A DNA stretch of 64,000 bases, taken from NCBI GenBank assembly GCA_023436615.1, contig JAEZIO010000072.1, positions 120,786 through 184,785 of the forward strand, read 5' to 3'. Of the stretch, positions 17,677-26,665 are shown piece after piece. Numbering within the stretch: the stretch's first letter is position 1; each line of letters starts with the position of its first letter. The translations under genes were made by a program, and so were the position numbers. Source of the DNA: Pseudomonadota bacterium. GTDB taxonomy: Bacteria > Pseudomonadota > Alphaproteobacteria > Sphingomonadales > Sphingomonadaceae. The notes beneath the pieces are model-generated. The model ran no database searches, was not told where the DNA came from, and saw only the letters and a list, made by a program, of their open reading frames with translations.

Positions 17677-19608
17677 TCATCCCCCGCTCGTGATACGCTT
17701 CCTGGTTTCGGCGATGACCGGTTCGTTGCGGCGAACTTTCATCTCTTTGCGGACCGCGGCCATCAATTGCTGGGCATATTCCTGCGACAGCGGATCGCCG
17801 AATTCCTTCTGCACCTCGCCGATCAGGCTCGGCTGGTTGAGCGCATTGCCCGGTATGATCTTGGACACCTTGACGACGAAATAGCCGCGGCCCTGTGCAT
17901 CGGGGCTGACCTGGGTCTTGCCCTGGGCACTGCTGAACAGGATTCGCAGCGGCGGAGGCACGTTGGTTCCAAGCTGCGACAACTGGATGCGCCGCGCCCT
18001 TACGGGTTGCGTCGGCGGCAGCGACACGCCCGCCTGCTTGGCGGCGTCGGCGAGCGAGCCGGCCCGTGCCCGCGCGGCCATCGAATCCGCGACGGCCTTG
18101 GCCTTGCGCATCGCTTCGGCCTGGATCCAGTCGCTGCGGACCCGGTCGCGAATCGTCGCCAGCGGCGCCGGAGCCGCCGGTGTGACCTGGGCCGGAGCGA
18201 CCATCACGAAGCCCGCATCGCCCGGAAGCTGCTCGACGACCGGCTCATCGGTCGGCGCCAACTCGAACCCGCTCTTGAGTGCCGGCGCCAGCTCTGCCGC
18301 GAACTTGTAGCCCGGGTCGCCACGCGCCACGCCGGCGCCCGTGATGCTTGGCGTCGCGGTGACCGGCAAGCTCGCGGCTTTCGCCGCCTCGTCGAAGTTG
18401 CTTCCGCCGTCGAGCGCATCCTGGACCTTGTCGACCAGGTCTGCGAGCGCGTTCTTGCGCTTTTCGGCGGTGAGCAGCTGGGCGATCTCGCCACGCGCCT
18501 GTGCGAGCGACTTGCCGGGCTGGCTCTGCACCGAATCGACCTTCACCACGTGCCAGCCGAGCTCGGACCGGATCGGGCCGACGACGCTGCCGGCCTTCGC
18601 TGCGAACGCCGCCGCGGCAACCTGCGCGCCGGCCACGTCGCTGAACTGCTGCCGGGTCTGCGGCCCGACCGTCACGTCGGCGGCGCTAAGGCCGACCGGC
18701 TTCACCGCATCGACGAAGCTCTGGCCGCCCCGTGCGCGCTGCGCGATCTGGGCGGCGGCCTTCTGATCCTGCACGACAGCCTGGCTGAGCGTGCGGATAT
18801 CCTTTGCGGCGTAAAGCTCGGGATGCGCGTTGTAATATTGAGCGATCTCCTGGTCGTTCGCCTGGACGTTCGCCACCTGCTCGGGGCCGATGCGTGCCAG
18901 CTTCAGCACTCTTTGCTCGGGGATCATGTAGCGATTGCGGTTCGCCGAGTAATATTGCTGGATTTGAGCGTCGCTCGGGCTGAGCGAAGTGGCGAAGGCG
19001 GTAATCGGGATCAGCTGCACCTCGCCTTGGCGCTCCTCTAGAAGCATCGAAGCATATGGCGTCGCCATTCCCACCGGCACCCGGGCTCCGCTCGCCGCCG
19101 GAGTCAGGATCAGCCGCTGGAGGAGCGAACCCGCGATGAGGTCGCGCACTTCGGCATCCGTCAGCCGCTGTTGGGCCAGGAATGCCTGGTACGCCTGCTG
19201 GCTGAACTGGCCGTTCAGCCCCTTCACGCCGGGGAGGTTGGCGATCTCGGCATCGATCAACCGCTTTGAAAGGACCAGCCCGTGCTTGGCGGCGAACGCC
19301 TGCAGGGCCTTTTGATCGATGATGGTTCCTAGGATCGGCTCGAAGTCTCCCGCGATGGCCGAATAATCCGCCTCGGGATTCTGCTCGCGCACCTGCGACA
19401 GCCGCCGCTGCATCGCCGCACTCATGTCGCGGTCAGTCACTTCGTAGGGACCGACCTTGGCGAGCGTCGTGCCGCTCAGGCCGCCGTTGCCTAGGCTCAG
19501 GCCCTGGATGTCGCCCATTCCGAAGCCGATGACGATCAGCAGGCCGATCAGTGCGATCGTCCATGTTCCGATCTTGGACTTGGACATTCGGCGGAACGAA
19601 CTGAGCAT
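17677..19608 (-). CDS. PpiD-like periplasmic foldase (SurA N-terminal and parvulin-type PPIase domains)
   Basis: A 643-residue membrane-anchored chaperone. One N-terminal transmembrane helix follows MLSSFRRMSKSKIGTWT, and a large periplasmic part follows. It begins with a SurA-like N-domain (LSQVREQNPEADYSAI to FSQQAYQAFLAQQ). A parvulin-type rotamase region appears around LSQAVVQDQKAAAQIAQRAR and GPIRSELGWHVVKVDSV. The architecture fits PpiD, which assists outer-membrane and secreted protein folding. The ATG at 19608 is chosen because the longer frame to 19764 would overlap tpiA and adds residues without conserved character. tpiA is divergent. Confidence 0.9.
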   Translation of the reverse strand: MLSSFRRMSKSKIGTWTIALIGLLIVIGFGMGDIQGLSLGNGGLSGTTLAKVGPYEVTDRDMSAAMQRRLSQVREQNPEADYSAIAGDFEPILGTIIDQKALQAFAAKHGLVLSKRLIDAEIANLPGVKGLNGQFSQQAYQAFLAQQRLTDAEVRDLIAGSLLQRLILTPAASGARVPVGMATPYASMLLEERQGEVQLIPITAFATSLSPSDAQIQQYYSANRNRYMIPEQRVLKLARIGPEQVANVQANDQEIAQYYNAHPELYAAKDIRTLSQAVVQDQKAAAQIAQRARGGQSFVDAVKPVGLSAADVTVGPQTRQQFSDVAGAQVAAAAFAAKAGSVVGPIRSELGWHVVKVDSVQSQPGKSLAQARGEIAQLLTAEKRKNALADLVDKVQDALDGGSNFDEAAKAASLPVTATPSITGAGVARGDPGYKFAAELAPALKSGFELAPTDEPVVEQLPGDAGFVMVAPAQVTPAAPAPLATIRDRVRSDWIQAEAMRKAKAVADSMAARARAGSLADAAKQAGVSLPPTQPVRARRIQLSQLGTNVPPPLRILFSSAQGKTQVSPDAQGRGYFVVKVSKIIPGNALNQPSLIGEVQKEFGDPLSQEYAQQLMAAVRKEMKVRRNEPVIAETRKRITSGG

Positions 19609-19722
19609 CGGTGCTGGATCTCTCGAACGGGAAGGTTGGAGCGCTTTACGGGCGGGTGCTTGCGCCTTCAAGCGTGGCGCGGCTACGGCCCCCGGCGCCG
19701 CAAATCGGAAGGGATGGTCGGA

Positions 19723-20472
19723 ATGGCGCGAAGGAAGCTCGTCGTCGGCAACTGGAAAATGCACGGCGTCTCGGCCGACCTCGTCGAGATCGAGGCGATC
19801 GCACGTTCGGCCGCGCTCTACCCGCAGGTGGAATCGGGCATTTGCGTTCCGGCGACGCTACTCGAGCGAGCGGTTCGCGCTGTCCCGAGCTACCCGATCG
19901 GAACCCAGGACGTCCATTTTGCCGAGAAGGGAGCGCACACCGGCTGCATTTCTACGGCGATGCTCATCGATGCGGGGGCGACGATGGTCATCGTCGGCCA
20001 TTCGGAGCGCCGCGACGCGCAGCGCGAAAGCGACGACGACATTCGAGGGAAGGCCGAAGCTGCCCTTCGCGCCGGACTCATCACCATCCTTTGCGTCGGC
20101 GAGTCGCTCGAGGTCCGCGACTCGGGCAAGGCCGTGGCAACCGTCGAGCAGCAGCTCGACGCCTCGTTGCCGCGGGACTCGGAAGTCTCGCGCCTGGCGA
20201 TCGCTTACGAGCCGATCTGGGCCATCGGCACAGGCAAGATCCCGACGATGGAGGATATCGCCGAAATGCATGGCGCGCTTCGCGAGCGGCTGCGCGGCGC
20301 TTGCGGCGACGCGGCCGACGGGATCCGGATCCTCTACGGAGGATCGGTCAAGGCTTCGAACGCGTCAGAGATTTTCTCGGTGATGGACGTGGACGGCGCG
20401 CTGGTCGGCGGTGCCAGCCTCACGGCGTCGGATTTCGTGCCGATCATCGAAGCGGCGGCGTTGAAAGCGTGA
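19723..20472 (+). CDS. tpiA: Triosephosphate isomerase
   Basis: A 249-residue TIM-barrel enzyme that interconverts dihydroxyacetone phosphate and glyceraldehyde 3-phosphate. Visible signatures are VGNWKMHG (active-site Asn-Lys), VIVGHSERR (catalytic His) and AYEPIWAIGTGK (catalytic Glu and loop 6), then YGGSVKASN for phosphate binding. The ATG at 19723 (MARRKLVVGNWK) was chosen. AAGGG lies nine bases before it; an ATG at 19714 is possible. secG follows after 46 bases. Confidence 0.96.
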   Translation: MARRKLVVGNWKMHGVSADLVEIEAIARSAALYPQVESGICVPATLLERAVRAVPSYPIGTQDVHFAEKGAHTGCISTAMLIDAGATMVIVGHSERRDAQRESDDDIRGKAEAALRAGLITILCVGESLEVRDSGKAVATVEQQLDASLPRDSEVSRLAIAYEPIWAIGTGKIPTMEDIAEMHGALRERLRGACGDAADGIRILYGGSVKASNASEIFSVMDVDGALVGGASLTASDFVPIIEAAALKA

Positions 20473-20518
20473 CCCCGGCCCGCTAAGTCGCGGCCGCATT
20501 CTCAGGAAACGCTCGCCG

Positions 20519-20881
20519 ATGTTCACTTTTCTCCTCATCGTCCAGACAATCGTCGCCGCCGCGCTGGTCGCCGTGATTTTGATGCAGCGTTCGGAAGGCG
20601 GCGGGCTCGGCGTCGGCGGAAGCTCGTCGGGCTTCATGACCGCGCGCGGTGCTGCGGATTTCCTGACGCGCTCGACGGCGGTCCTCGCTGGCATCTTCAT
20701 CGTGCTTGCGATCCTGCTGGCGGCGATCGCCGGCGTCAGCCGGAAGCCGGTGACGATCGACACCTCGCTCGCCAACCAGGTCGCGCCGGCGACGCAGACG
20801 GCTCCGGCTCAGCCGCAGCCGGTCCAGCAACAGCAGGCGCCGGCGAACGAAACCGCGCCGGCCGTCCCGGTGCAGCAATAA
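20519..20881 (+). CDS. secG: Preprotein translocase subunit SecG
   Basis: A 120-residue protein with two transmembrane helices flanking the SecG signature LMQRSEGGGLGVGGSSSGFM. A Pro/Gln/Ala-rich C-terminal tail of about 40 residues follows, common in alphaproteobacteria. SecG is the accessory subunit of the SecYEG channel. The tpiA-secG-pyrG order is conserved in many proteobacteria. The start ATG at 20519 follows CTCGCCG with only a weak ribosome-binding site. Confidence 0.94.
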   Translation: MFTFLLIVQTIVAAALVAVILMQRSEGGGLGVGGSSSGFMTARGAADFLTRSTAVLAGIFIVLAILLAAIAGVSRKPVTIDTSLANQVAPATQTAPAQPQPVQQQQAPANETAPAVPVQQ

Positions 20882-20939
20882 ATATATTTTTGCTGACGGG
20901 TTGCCGAATCCGTCCGACGGCCACTAAGCCGTAAGCCCC

Positions 20940-22571
20940 ATGGCGCGGTTCATTTTCGTCACCGGCGGCGTGGTCTCATCGCTTGGTAAAGGGCTTCTCT
21001 CGGCGTCGCTGGGGGCGCTTCTGCAGGCGCGCGGCTACAAGGTCCGTATCCGCAAGTTCGACCCCTATCTGAACGTCGATCCGGGGACGATGTCGCCGTA
21101 CCAGCACGGCGAGGTCTACGTCACCGACGACGGTGCGGAGACCGACCTCGACCTCGGCCATTACGAGCGGTTCACCGGCGTTTCGGCGCGGCAGTCGGAC
21201 AATGTCACGACCGGCCGGATCTACCGCGACATCATCGCGCGCGAGCGGCGCGGCGATTATCTGGGCGCGACCGTCCAGGTCATCCCCCACGTGACCAACG
21301 CCATCAAGGAATTCGCGCTCGCGGACACCGACAGCTGCGACTTCGTCATCTGCGAGATCGGCGGCACTGTCGGCGATATCGAAAGCCTGCCGTTCATCGA
21401 GGCGATCCGGCAGCTCCGCAACGACCTCGGCCGCGATAACACGGTCAGCGTCCACACGACGCTGGTTCCCTGGATCAAGGCCGCCGGCGAGCTCAAGACC
21501 AAGCCGACGCAGCACAGCGTCCGGGAGCTTTCCAGCCTCGGCGTGCAGCCGGACGTGCTGCTTTGCCGGACCGAGAAGGAACTGCCGGACAGCGAGCGCG
21601 CCAAGATCGCCTTGTTCTGCAACGTTCCCCAGTCCGCCGTCATCCCGGCGCTGGACGCGCGCTCGATTTACGACGTGCCGCTGCAGTATCACGAGGCCGG
21701 GCTCGACGACGAAGTCCTTCGCGCCTTCCGCATAGCGGACGCACCAGCGCCCGATCTCGCCCGCTGGCACGACATCATGGACCGGCTCGACAACTACGAA
21801 GGCGAGGTCACGATCGGGGTGGTCGGCAAATATGTCGGCCTTCCGGATGCCTACAAGAGCCTGAACGAAGCGCTGGTCCACGGCGGCGTCGCCAACCGCG
21901 CCAAGGTCCATATCCGCTGGCTCGACGCCGAGCTGTTCGAGCATGAGGATTCGAACCTCGCCGCAGAGCTGGAGCCGCTCCACGGAATCCTGGTTCCCGG
22001 AGGGTTCGGCGAGCGTGGCAGCGAGGGCAAGATCGCCGCCGTCAGGTTCGCTCGCGAACGCGAGATCCCGTTCTTCGGAATCTGTCTCGGGATGCAGATG
22101 GCGTGCATCGAAGGCGCTCGCGCCGCGGGCATCGACAAGGCCTCGAGCACCGAGTTCGGACCGACCGACGAGCCGGTGATCGGCCTCATCACCGAGTGGA
22201 TGAGCAAGGAGGGGCTGCAGGAGCGCGCCGCCGACGGCGACATGGGCGGGACGATGCGTCTCGGCGCGTACGAGGCCGACCTCGGCCATAACAGCCGCGC
22301 AGCGAACATCTACGGCGCGACCCGGATCAGCGAACGCCACCGCCACCGCTACGAGGTCAACACGCACTATGTGCCCACCCTCGAGAAGGGCGGTCTCGTC
22401 TTCTCCGGAATGTCGCCGGACGGCCGCCTTCCCGAAGTGATCGAGCGCCCCGACCACCCATGGTTCGTCGGCGTTCAGTTCCACCCGGAGCTGAAGAGCC
22501 GCCCCTTCGACCCGCACCCGCTGTTCGCGAGCTTCATCGGGGCATCGCTGGAGCAGAGCAGGCTGGTTTAA
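20940..22571 (+). CDS. pyrG: CTP synthase
   Basis: The 543-residue enzyme makes CTP from UTP with glutamine as nitrogen donor. The N-terminal synthase domain starts FIFVTGGVVSSLGKGLLSAS, and DPYLNVDPGTMSPYQHGEV follows. The C-terminal glutamine amidotransferase domain has the nucleophile Cys in FFGICLGMQMA and the His/Glu pair in VGVQFHPELKSRP. Length is normal. It lies 58 bases after secG; trxB and a small membrane gene follow. Confidence 0.97.
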   Translation: MARFIFVTGGVVSSLGKGLLSASLGALLQARGYKVRIRKFDPYLNVDPGTMSPYQHGEVYVTDDGAETDLDLGHYERFTGVSARQSDNVTTGRIYRDIIARERRGDYLGATVQVIPHVTNAIKEFALADTDSCDFVICEIGGTVGDIESLPFIEAIRQLRNDLGRDNTVSVHTTLVPWIKAAGELKTKPTQHSVRELSSLGVQPDVLLCRTEKELPDSERAKIALFCNVPQSAVIPALDARSIYDVPLQYHEAGLDDEVLRAFRIADAPAPDLARWHDIMDRLDNYEGEVTIGVVGKYVGLPDAYKSLNEALVHGGVANRAKVHIRWLDAELFEHEDSNLAAELEPLHGILVPGGFGERGSEGKIAAVRFAREREIPFFGICLGMQMACIEGARAAGIDKASSTEFGPTDEPVIGLITEWMSKEGLQERAADGDMGGTMRLGAYEADLGHNSRAANIYGATRISERHRHRYEVNTHYVPTLEKGGLVFSGMSPDGRLPEVIERPDHPWFVGVQFHPELKSRPFDPHPLFASFIGASLEQSRLV

Positions 22572-22629
22572 CGGAACACGCCTCCCACTGGACGGTTAGG
22601 CCGCCGTTCCATCGGGAAAGGTCGTGTCC

Positions 22630-22779
22630 ATGCTTCTGACCATCGCCATCATCCTGCTCATCCTGTGGGCCCTCGGCTTCTTCGCGATCCACATCGGCGG
22701 GGGGCTTATCCACCTTCTTCTCATCATCGCGATCATCGTGCTGATCTGGAACTTCGTCGCGGGCCGCCGAGTCGTCTGA
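22630..22779 (+). CDS. Small hydrophobic protein of the lmo0937 type
   Basis: A 49-residue protein too short for usual ORF cut-offs. It starts MLLTIAIILLILWALGFF, has a central HIGGGLIHLLLIIA segment and ends NFVAGRRVV. Two hydrophobic helices around a Gly-rich turn are typical of the lmo0937-family small membrane proteins, whose function is unknown. GGGAAAGG at 22614-22621 provides a ribosome-binding site eight bases upstream. The predicted protein is nearly all hydrophobic, so a chance ORF is unlikely. Confidence 0.7.
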   Translation: MLLTIAIILLILWALGFFAIHIGGGLIHLLLIIAIIVLIWNFVAGRRVV

Positions 22780-22823
22780 TCGGCAGCGTTGCGGGGCGCG
22801 CTGGCGCGCCCTAGATGCTTGCC

Positions 22824-23789
22824 ATGACCAACAGCATTTCGACCCGCCTGGCGGTGCTGGGCTCGGGCCCCGCCGGCTATACGGCTGCAATCTATGCCGC
22901 TCGCGCAGGGCTCGCTCCCGTCGTCGTCCAGGGAATCCAGCCGGGCGGCCAGCTCACCACCACTACCGACGTCGAGAATTACCCGGGCTTCCGTGACGTC
23001 ATTCAGGGCCCGTGGCTGATGGAGGAGATGCAGGCGCAGGCCGAGCATGTCGGCACGAAGATGGTCTGGGACCATGTCTCCCGAGTCGATTTCTCGCGCC
23101 GGCCGTTTTTGATGGTCGGCGACAGCGGCACCGAATATCGCGCGGACGCCGTGGTCATCGCGACGGGCGCCCAGGCGAAGTGGCTGGGTCTGCCGTCCGA
23201 AGAACATATGAAGGGGAGGGGCGCTTCCGCCTGCGCCACCTGCGACGGTTTCTTCTACCGCGGCAAGAAGGTCGTGGTGATCGGCGGCGGCAACACCGCC
23301 GTCGAAGAGGCGCTCTACCTGACGAATCACAGCACCGACGTGACATTGATCCACCGGCGCGATTCGCTCCGCGCGGAGAAGATCCTCCAGGACAGGCTGT
23401 TCGCCAATCCCCACATCGAAATCATCTGGGACAGCGAAGTCGTCCAGTTCGTCGGAGGCGGAGAGCCCGAAACGCTGGTCGGGCTCGACATCCGCAACAA
23501 GCGGACCGGCGACGTCAGCCGGGTCGAGTGCGACGGCGCCTTCGTCGCGATCGGCCATAAGCCCGCGACGGAGCTCTTCGAAGGCCAGCTCGACCTTGAC
23601 GAGGAGGGCTACATCAAGGTCCAGCCCGGCACGACAAAAACCAATATCGAAGGCGTGTTCGCCTGCGGCGACGTGATGGACAAGATCTACCGCCAGGCTG
23701 TGACGGCCGCCGGCACCGGCTGCATGGCCGCGCTCGACGCGGAGAAGTATCTAGCGGCGATGGAGTATGAAGCGCTCGCCGCGGAATAG
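22824..23789 (+). CDS. trxB: Thioredoxin-disulfide reductase
   Basis: A 321-residue FAD/NADPH flavoprotein that reduces thioredoxin. The FAD-binding motif GSGPAGYTAAIYAARA is near the N-terminus. The redox-active CATC lies in SACATCDGFFY (about residues 137-140), the NADPH-binding motif is VIGGGNTAVEEAL, and GVFACGDVMDKIYRQ closes the FAD site. An ATG at 22815 would add three residues; neither start has a clear ribosome-binding site. Confidence 0.96.
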   Translation: MTNSISTRLAVLGSGPAGYTAAIYAARAGLAPVVVQGIQPGGQLTTTTDVENYPGFRDVIQGPWLMEEMQAQAEHVGTKMVWDHVSRVDFSRRPFLMVGDSGTEYRADAVVIATGAQAKWLGLPSEEHMKGRGASACATCDGFFYRGKKVVVIGGGNTAVEEALYLTNHSTDVTLIHRRDSLRAEKILQDRLFANPHIEIIWDSEVVQFVGGGEPETLVGLDIRNKRTGDVSRVECDGAFVAIGHKPATELFEGQLDLDEEGYIKVQPGTTKTNIEGVFACGDVMDKIYRQAVTAAGTGCMAALDAEKYLAAMEYEALAAE

Positions 23790-23896
23790 TTCCGCATGGC
23801 CGCCATGCCTGCTCCGTCCGAGTGCCGTGGTTAACGAAAGAGTAGGACGTTCCCGCCTATTCCGCTCGGCAACAGCGGAACGGAGCGGGCTTGGCA

Positions 23897-25294
23897 ATGG
23901 CCACACAGGGCATCGAGGAAGTCACCGAGAACGCGATCCGCGCCGTCGCGCGCGATTGCGGGTCCTTGTCGATCGAGTGCAGCGACGTTGCCGGCTATGT
24001 GTCCGACGTCGCGCGCCGCATCAGCGACAATCTCAAGATGCTCGACAGCCTCGAGGAGGTGACCACGCGTCTCCTCGCTGACCAGGGGCGCGTATCCGAT
24101 TCCACCGACGAGGCGCGGCTCCTCGCCGAGCAGGCGAAGGCCAAGCTCGAAGCGGGCCGCGAGGCGATCGAGGGCACGATCGGCGGCTTCAAGGGCCTGA
24201 CCGAGCTGATCGTCCAGCTCGGCGAGCGGATGGCCGGCTTCGCCTCGGCGATGAACCAGGTCCAGACTGTCTCCTCGACGATCGAGGCGATCGCACGAAA
24301 GACCAACATGCTCGCGCTGAACGCGACCATAGAGGCCGCGCGTGCGGGTGACGCCGGCCGCAGCTTCGCGGTCGTCGCGGCGGAGGTGAAGAAGCTGGCG
24401 CACGACACGCGCGCCGCGACCAGCCAGATCGCGGCGACGATCGGTGAGCTGACCCGGGAGGCCGGCGCCGTCACCAGCGAGATCAAGACCGGCGTCGATC
24501 GCAGCCGCGAAGCCCAGAAAGGCTTCGGGCAGATCAGCGAGACTGTCCGCGAAGTCAGCGAAATCGTCGCGATGGTCGACCGCCAGACGGAAGGCATCGC
24601 CCACTCGACGAGCATGATCCAGACCAGCGTCGACCGGGTGAAGGCGGGCCTCACCGACTTTGCCGGCGATGCTCGCGAGAACGGGCAGCAGCTGGTTTCC
24701 GCCAAGGAGCGGCTCGGCCATCTCGAATCGCTGTCGAACACGATGCTCGACACGCTCGCCAATTCGGGCGCCGAGATCGACGACACGCCGTTCATCCTCA
24801 AGGCGCAGGAAGCGATGCGGGCGATCCAGGCCGAAGTGGAGCGCGGAATTGCCGCCGGCGAGATCGACGAGGCGGAAGTTTTCGACCGCAACTACAAGCT
24901 CATCGAGGGGAGCAACCCGGCCCAGTACGACACCGGCTTCTGCGACTTCGCCGACCAATATGTCCGGCCGATCCTTGACCGCTTCAAGGCGACCGACGCC
25001 CGAATCATCGGTTCGGCGATCACCGACGTGAACGGTTATCTTCCGACGCACTTGTCGGAACGCTCGCATGCTCCTGGGCCGGATCCCGTGTGGAACGACG
25101 CCCACTGCCGCAACAAGCGCATCTTCATGGACGAGACCACGCGCAACGCGATCAACTCGAACAAGCCGGCGATGCTCGCCACTTACCGGATGGAGCTAGG
25201 CGACAAATATATCCCGGTGAAGAACGTGTTCGTGCCGGTGTGGTTTAACGGCCGCCGCTGGGGCAATTTCGAGCTCGCTTACCGCGACGAGTGA
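23897..25294 (+). CDS. Soluble methyl-accepting chemotaxis protein with C-terminal sensory domain
   Basis: A 465-residue chemoreceptor without transmembrane helices or HAMP domain. The helical signalling domain occupies about residues 20-300, with the conserved hairpin-tip region ARKTNMLALNATIEAARAG near residues 130-150. From about residue 330 a compact domain follows (CDFADQYVRPILDRFKATD to the end), containing AHCRNKRIFMDETTRNA. Such C-terminal domains are seen in cytoplasmic alphaproteobacterial receptors and may sense an internal signal. The start could also be TTG at 23891, which has GGAG five bases upstream. No che genes are nearby. Confidence 0.9.
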   Translation: MATQGIEEVTENAIRAVARDCGSLSIECSDVAGYVSDVARRISDNLKMLDSLEEVTTRLLADQGRVSDSTDEARLLAEQAKAKLEAGREAIEGTIGGFKGLTELIVQLGERMAGFASAMNQVQTVSSTIEAIARKTNMLALNATIEAARAGDAGRSFAVVAAEVKKLAHDTRAATSQIAATIGELTREAGAVTSEIKTGVDRSREAQKGFGQISETVREVSEIVAMVDRQTEGIAHSTSMIQTSVDRVKAGLTDFAGDARENGQQLVSAKERLGHLESLSNTMLDTLANSGAEIDDTPFILKAQEAMRAIQAEVERGIAAGEIDEAEVFDRNYKLIEGSNPAQYDTGFCDFADQYVRPILDRFKATDARIIGSAITDVNGYLPTHLSERSHAPGPDPVWNDAHCRNKRIFMDETTRNAINSNKPAMLATYRMELGDKYIPVKNVFVPVWFNGRRWGNFELAYRDE

Positions 25295-25480
25295 GCGGTG
25301 CGGTGCGCCCGCAACCTGACGCGGGGCTTACATTCACAGCCGCAACGGCCTATGTCCCCCCTGCTACTAGTCGCAAACGGACGGTTTAAGGGCGCTTTGC
25401 GGCTCCTCAATTCCTTCTCTTCGCAGCTCCTAGCACCGGAGGACCGACAGGCGGTCCGCCACGAGAAGGACTGAACTATC
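25295..25480 (+). promoter_or_regulatory. Long leader region of the cold-shock gene
   Basis: The 186 bases between the chemoreceptor gene and the cold-shock gene contain no ORF. A hairpin with stem GGACCG/CGGTCC at 25441-25457 lies just before the ribosome-binding site AGAAGGA (25465-25471). Cold-shock mRNAs often carry long structured leaders that control translation with temperature, so this is a candidate thermoregulated leader. The promoter itself was not located. Confidence 0.4.
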
Positions 25481-25690
25481 ATGCCAATCGGCACCGTAAA
25501 ATTTTTCAACGCGAGCAAGGGCTACGGATTCATCCAGCCGGAAGACGGCGGCCAGGACGCTTTCGTCCACATCACCGCCGTCGAGCAGGCCGGGATGCGC
25601 ACGCTCAACGAAAACCAGAAGGTCAGCTACGACCTCGAGCAGGACCAGCGCGGCAAGACCAAGGCCGTCAACCTGCAGTCCGCGGACTGA
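25481..25690 (+). CDS. Cold-shock protein (CSD, OB fold)
   Basis: A 69-residue single cold-shock domain. The RNA-binding motifs RNP1 (KGYGFIQPE) and RNP2 (DAFVHITA) are both present after the N-terminal PIGTVKFFNASKG. Such proteins bind single-stranded RNA and act as RNA chaperones in the cytoplasm. The basal length and the absence of a second domain fit CspA-type proteins, as opposed to the double-domain forms also found in alphaproteobacteria. A GC-rich hairpin follows the gene. Confidence 0.95.
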   Translation: MPIGTVKFFNASKGYGFIQPEDGGQDAFVHITAVEQAGMRTLNENQKVSYDLEQDQRGKTKAVNLQSAD

Positions 25691-25700
25691 CGACACATCG

Positions 25701-25730
25701 GGCGGCGCCGTCGTCGCGGGCGGCGCCGCC
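25701..25730 (+). terminator. GC-rich hairpin after the cold-shock gene
   Basis: A 9-bp perfect stem GGCGGCGCC/GGCGCCGCC encloses a 12-base loop, ten bases after the cold-shock gene stop. There is no T-run after it, so it may be a weak terminator or an mRNA-stabilising 3' hairpin rather than a classical intrinsic terminator. Confidence 0.4.
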
Positions 25731-25749
25731 GGACGTCAGGCAACCCATA

Positions 25750-25965
25750 ATGGCAACGATGACAGACCGAGAAACCTACCTCGCCCGTGCCGCCGAAGCG
25801 CGCGCTCAGGGCGAAGCGGCAACGCTCGACAACGTCCGCGACCGGTGCTTCCGCTCCGAAGCCGCGTGGAATGAGATGGCGGCTCGCGCCGAGCGCACCG
25901 AACGGATGCGCCAGACCTTGATCGCGGAAAAAGCCAGGGCCGCCGAAGCCGTCGAAAAGGCATAA
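25750..25965 (+). CDS. Small hypothetical protein, helical and charged
   Basis: A 71-residue protein rich in Ala, Arg and Glu and predicted to be helical. It contains TDRETYLARAAEARAQGEAA and WNEMAARAERTERM. Similar short proteins occur in sphingomonads without known function. An ATG at 25759 is an alternative start. The next gene is convergent and its end is 29 bases away. Codon usage is like that of neighbouring genes, which supports a real gene. Confidence 0.6.
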   Translation: MATMTDRETYLARAAEARAQGEAATLDNVRDRCFRSEAAWNEMAARAERTERMRQTLIAEKARAAEAVEKA

Positions 25966-25993
25966 AGGCGCAGGTCCGGGGTTCGGATCCGCC

Positions 25994-26665
25994 TTACCAC
26001 CTGTCGCGCGCGGCCGACCTCGCTTCCAGAAGGTCGAACAGCCCGCGGTTCTGAAGCAGCATCTGTTCGCCGCCGAAGCCAAGCGCGCGTTCGCTAGCGG
26101 CGCTGTCGCATTCGCGCTCGATCACGGCGACGACCGAATCTTCGTCCGGCAGCGACGGCGCGGGCGATTCGATTCCCACTCGCGATGCCGCGCGGTCGAG
26201 CAGGCGTCGGATCGGCCACCAGTCGGAGACCAGGGCAGTCGCTGCACCGAGCGCGCATCCGCGGCGCTCCGATTTCGCGAGAATTTCGAGCGCGTGGCGC
26301 TGGGCAAGAAGGGTCGCCTCGGTTTCGGCCGCGCCCGGAGTGCTCGGGATCGGCCCGACGGCGGCGGTCAGGCGGACGAGGTAAAGCCGCTCGCGCTCGA
26401 ACGCGTCGGCGGCGCGGCCCAGCCACTGCTGCGCCGGCCCCTTCGGGCAAATGCCGAGCGCCTGCTCGATCAGCCCGGGATGATGGCCGTGGACGCTGCA
26501 CAACAAGTGGACGGCATCGGCCATGTCGCGCGCCGAATGCGGGCCGGACGCCTCGACGAGTGCCGCCAGGTGCGGATGACGTGCGCAGCCGTCGCCTGCA
26601 ACGCGGGCAAGTTGCGCCTCGGCAGCGGTGACTGCGTTTCGGTCGAGAAACCGATTGATCGCCAT
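25994..26665 (-). CDS. Conserved hypothetical protein of sphingomonads
   Basis: A 223-residue soluble protein, mainly helical, that I can place in no functional family. It begins MAINRFLDRNAVTAAEAQLA and contains the unusual VHGHHPGLIEQAL segment with three histidines, which could bind a metal, and WWPIRRLLDRAASRVG. Comparable proteins are carried by many Sphingomonadaceae (possibly DUF6975, not verified). It has no signal peptide or membrane segment. The gene converges on the small gene before it. Confidence 0.65.
   Translation of the reverse strand: MAINRFLDRNAVTAAEAQLARVAGDGCARHPHLAALVEASGPHSARDMADAVHLLCSVHGHHPGLIEQALGICPKGPAQQWLGRAADAFERERLYLVRLTAAVGPIPSTPGAAETEATLLAQRHALEILAKSERRGCALGAATALVSDWWPIRRLLDRAASRVGIESPAPSLPDEDSVVAVIERECDSAASERALGFGGEQMLLQNRGLFDLLEARSAARDRW

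Noticed and set aside
20976..22517. A 513-codon open frame antisense to pyrG
   Set aside because: It lies wholly within pyrG, and its composition follows the reverse complement of pyrG codons.
25966..25990. A tRNA T-arm-like GGGGTTCGGATCC
   Set aside because: The stem does not pair beyond two bases and no cloverleaf can be drawn around it.
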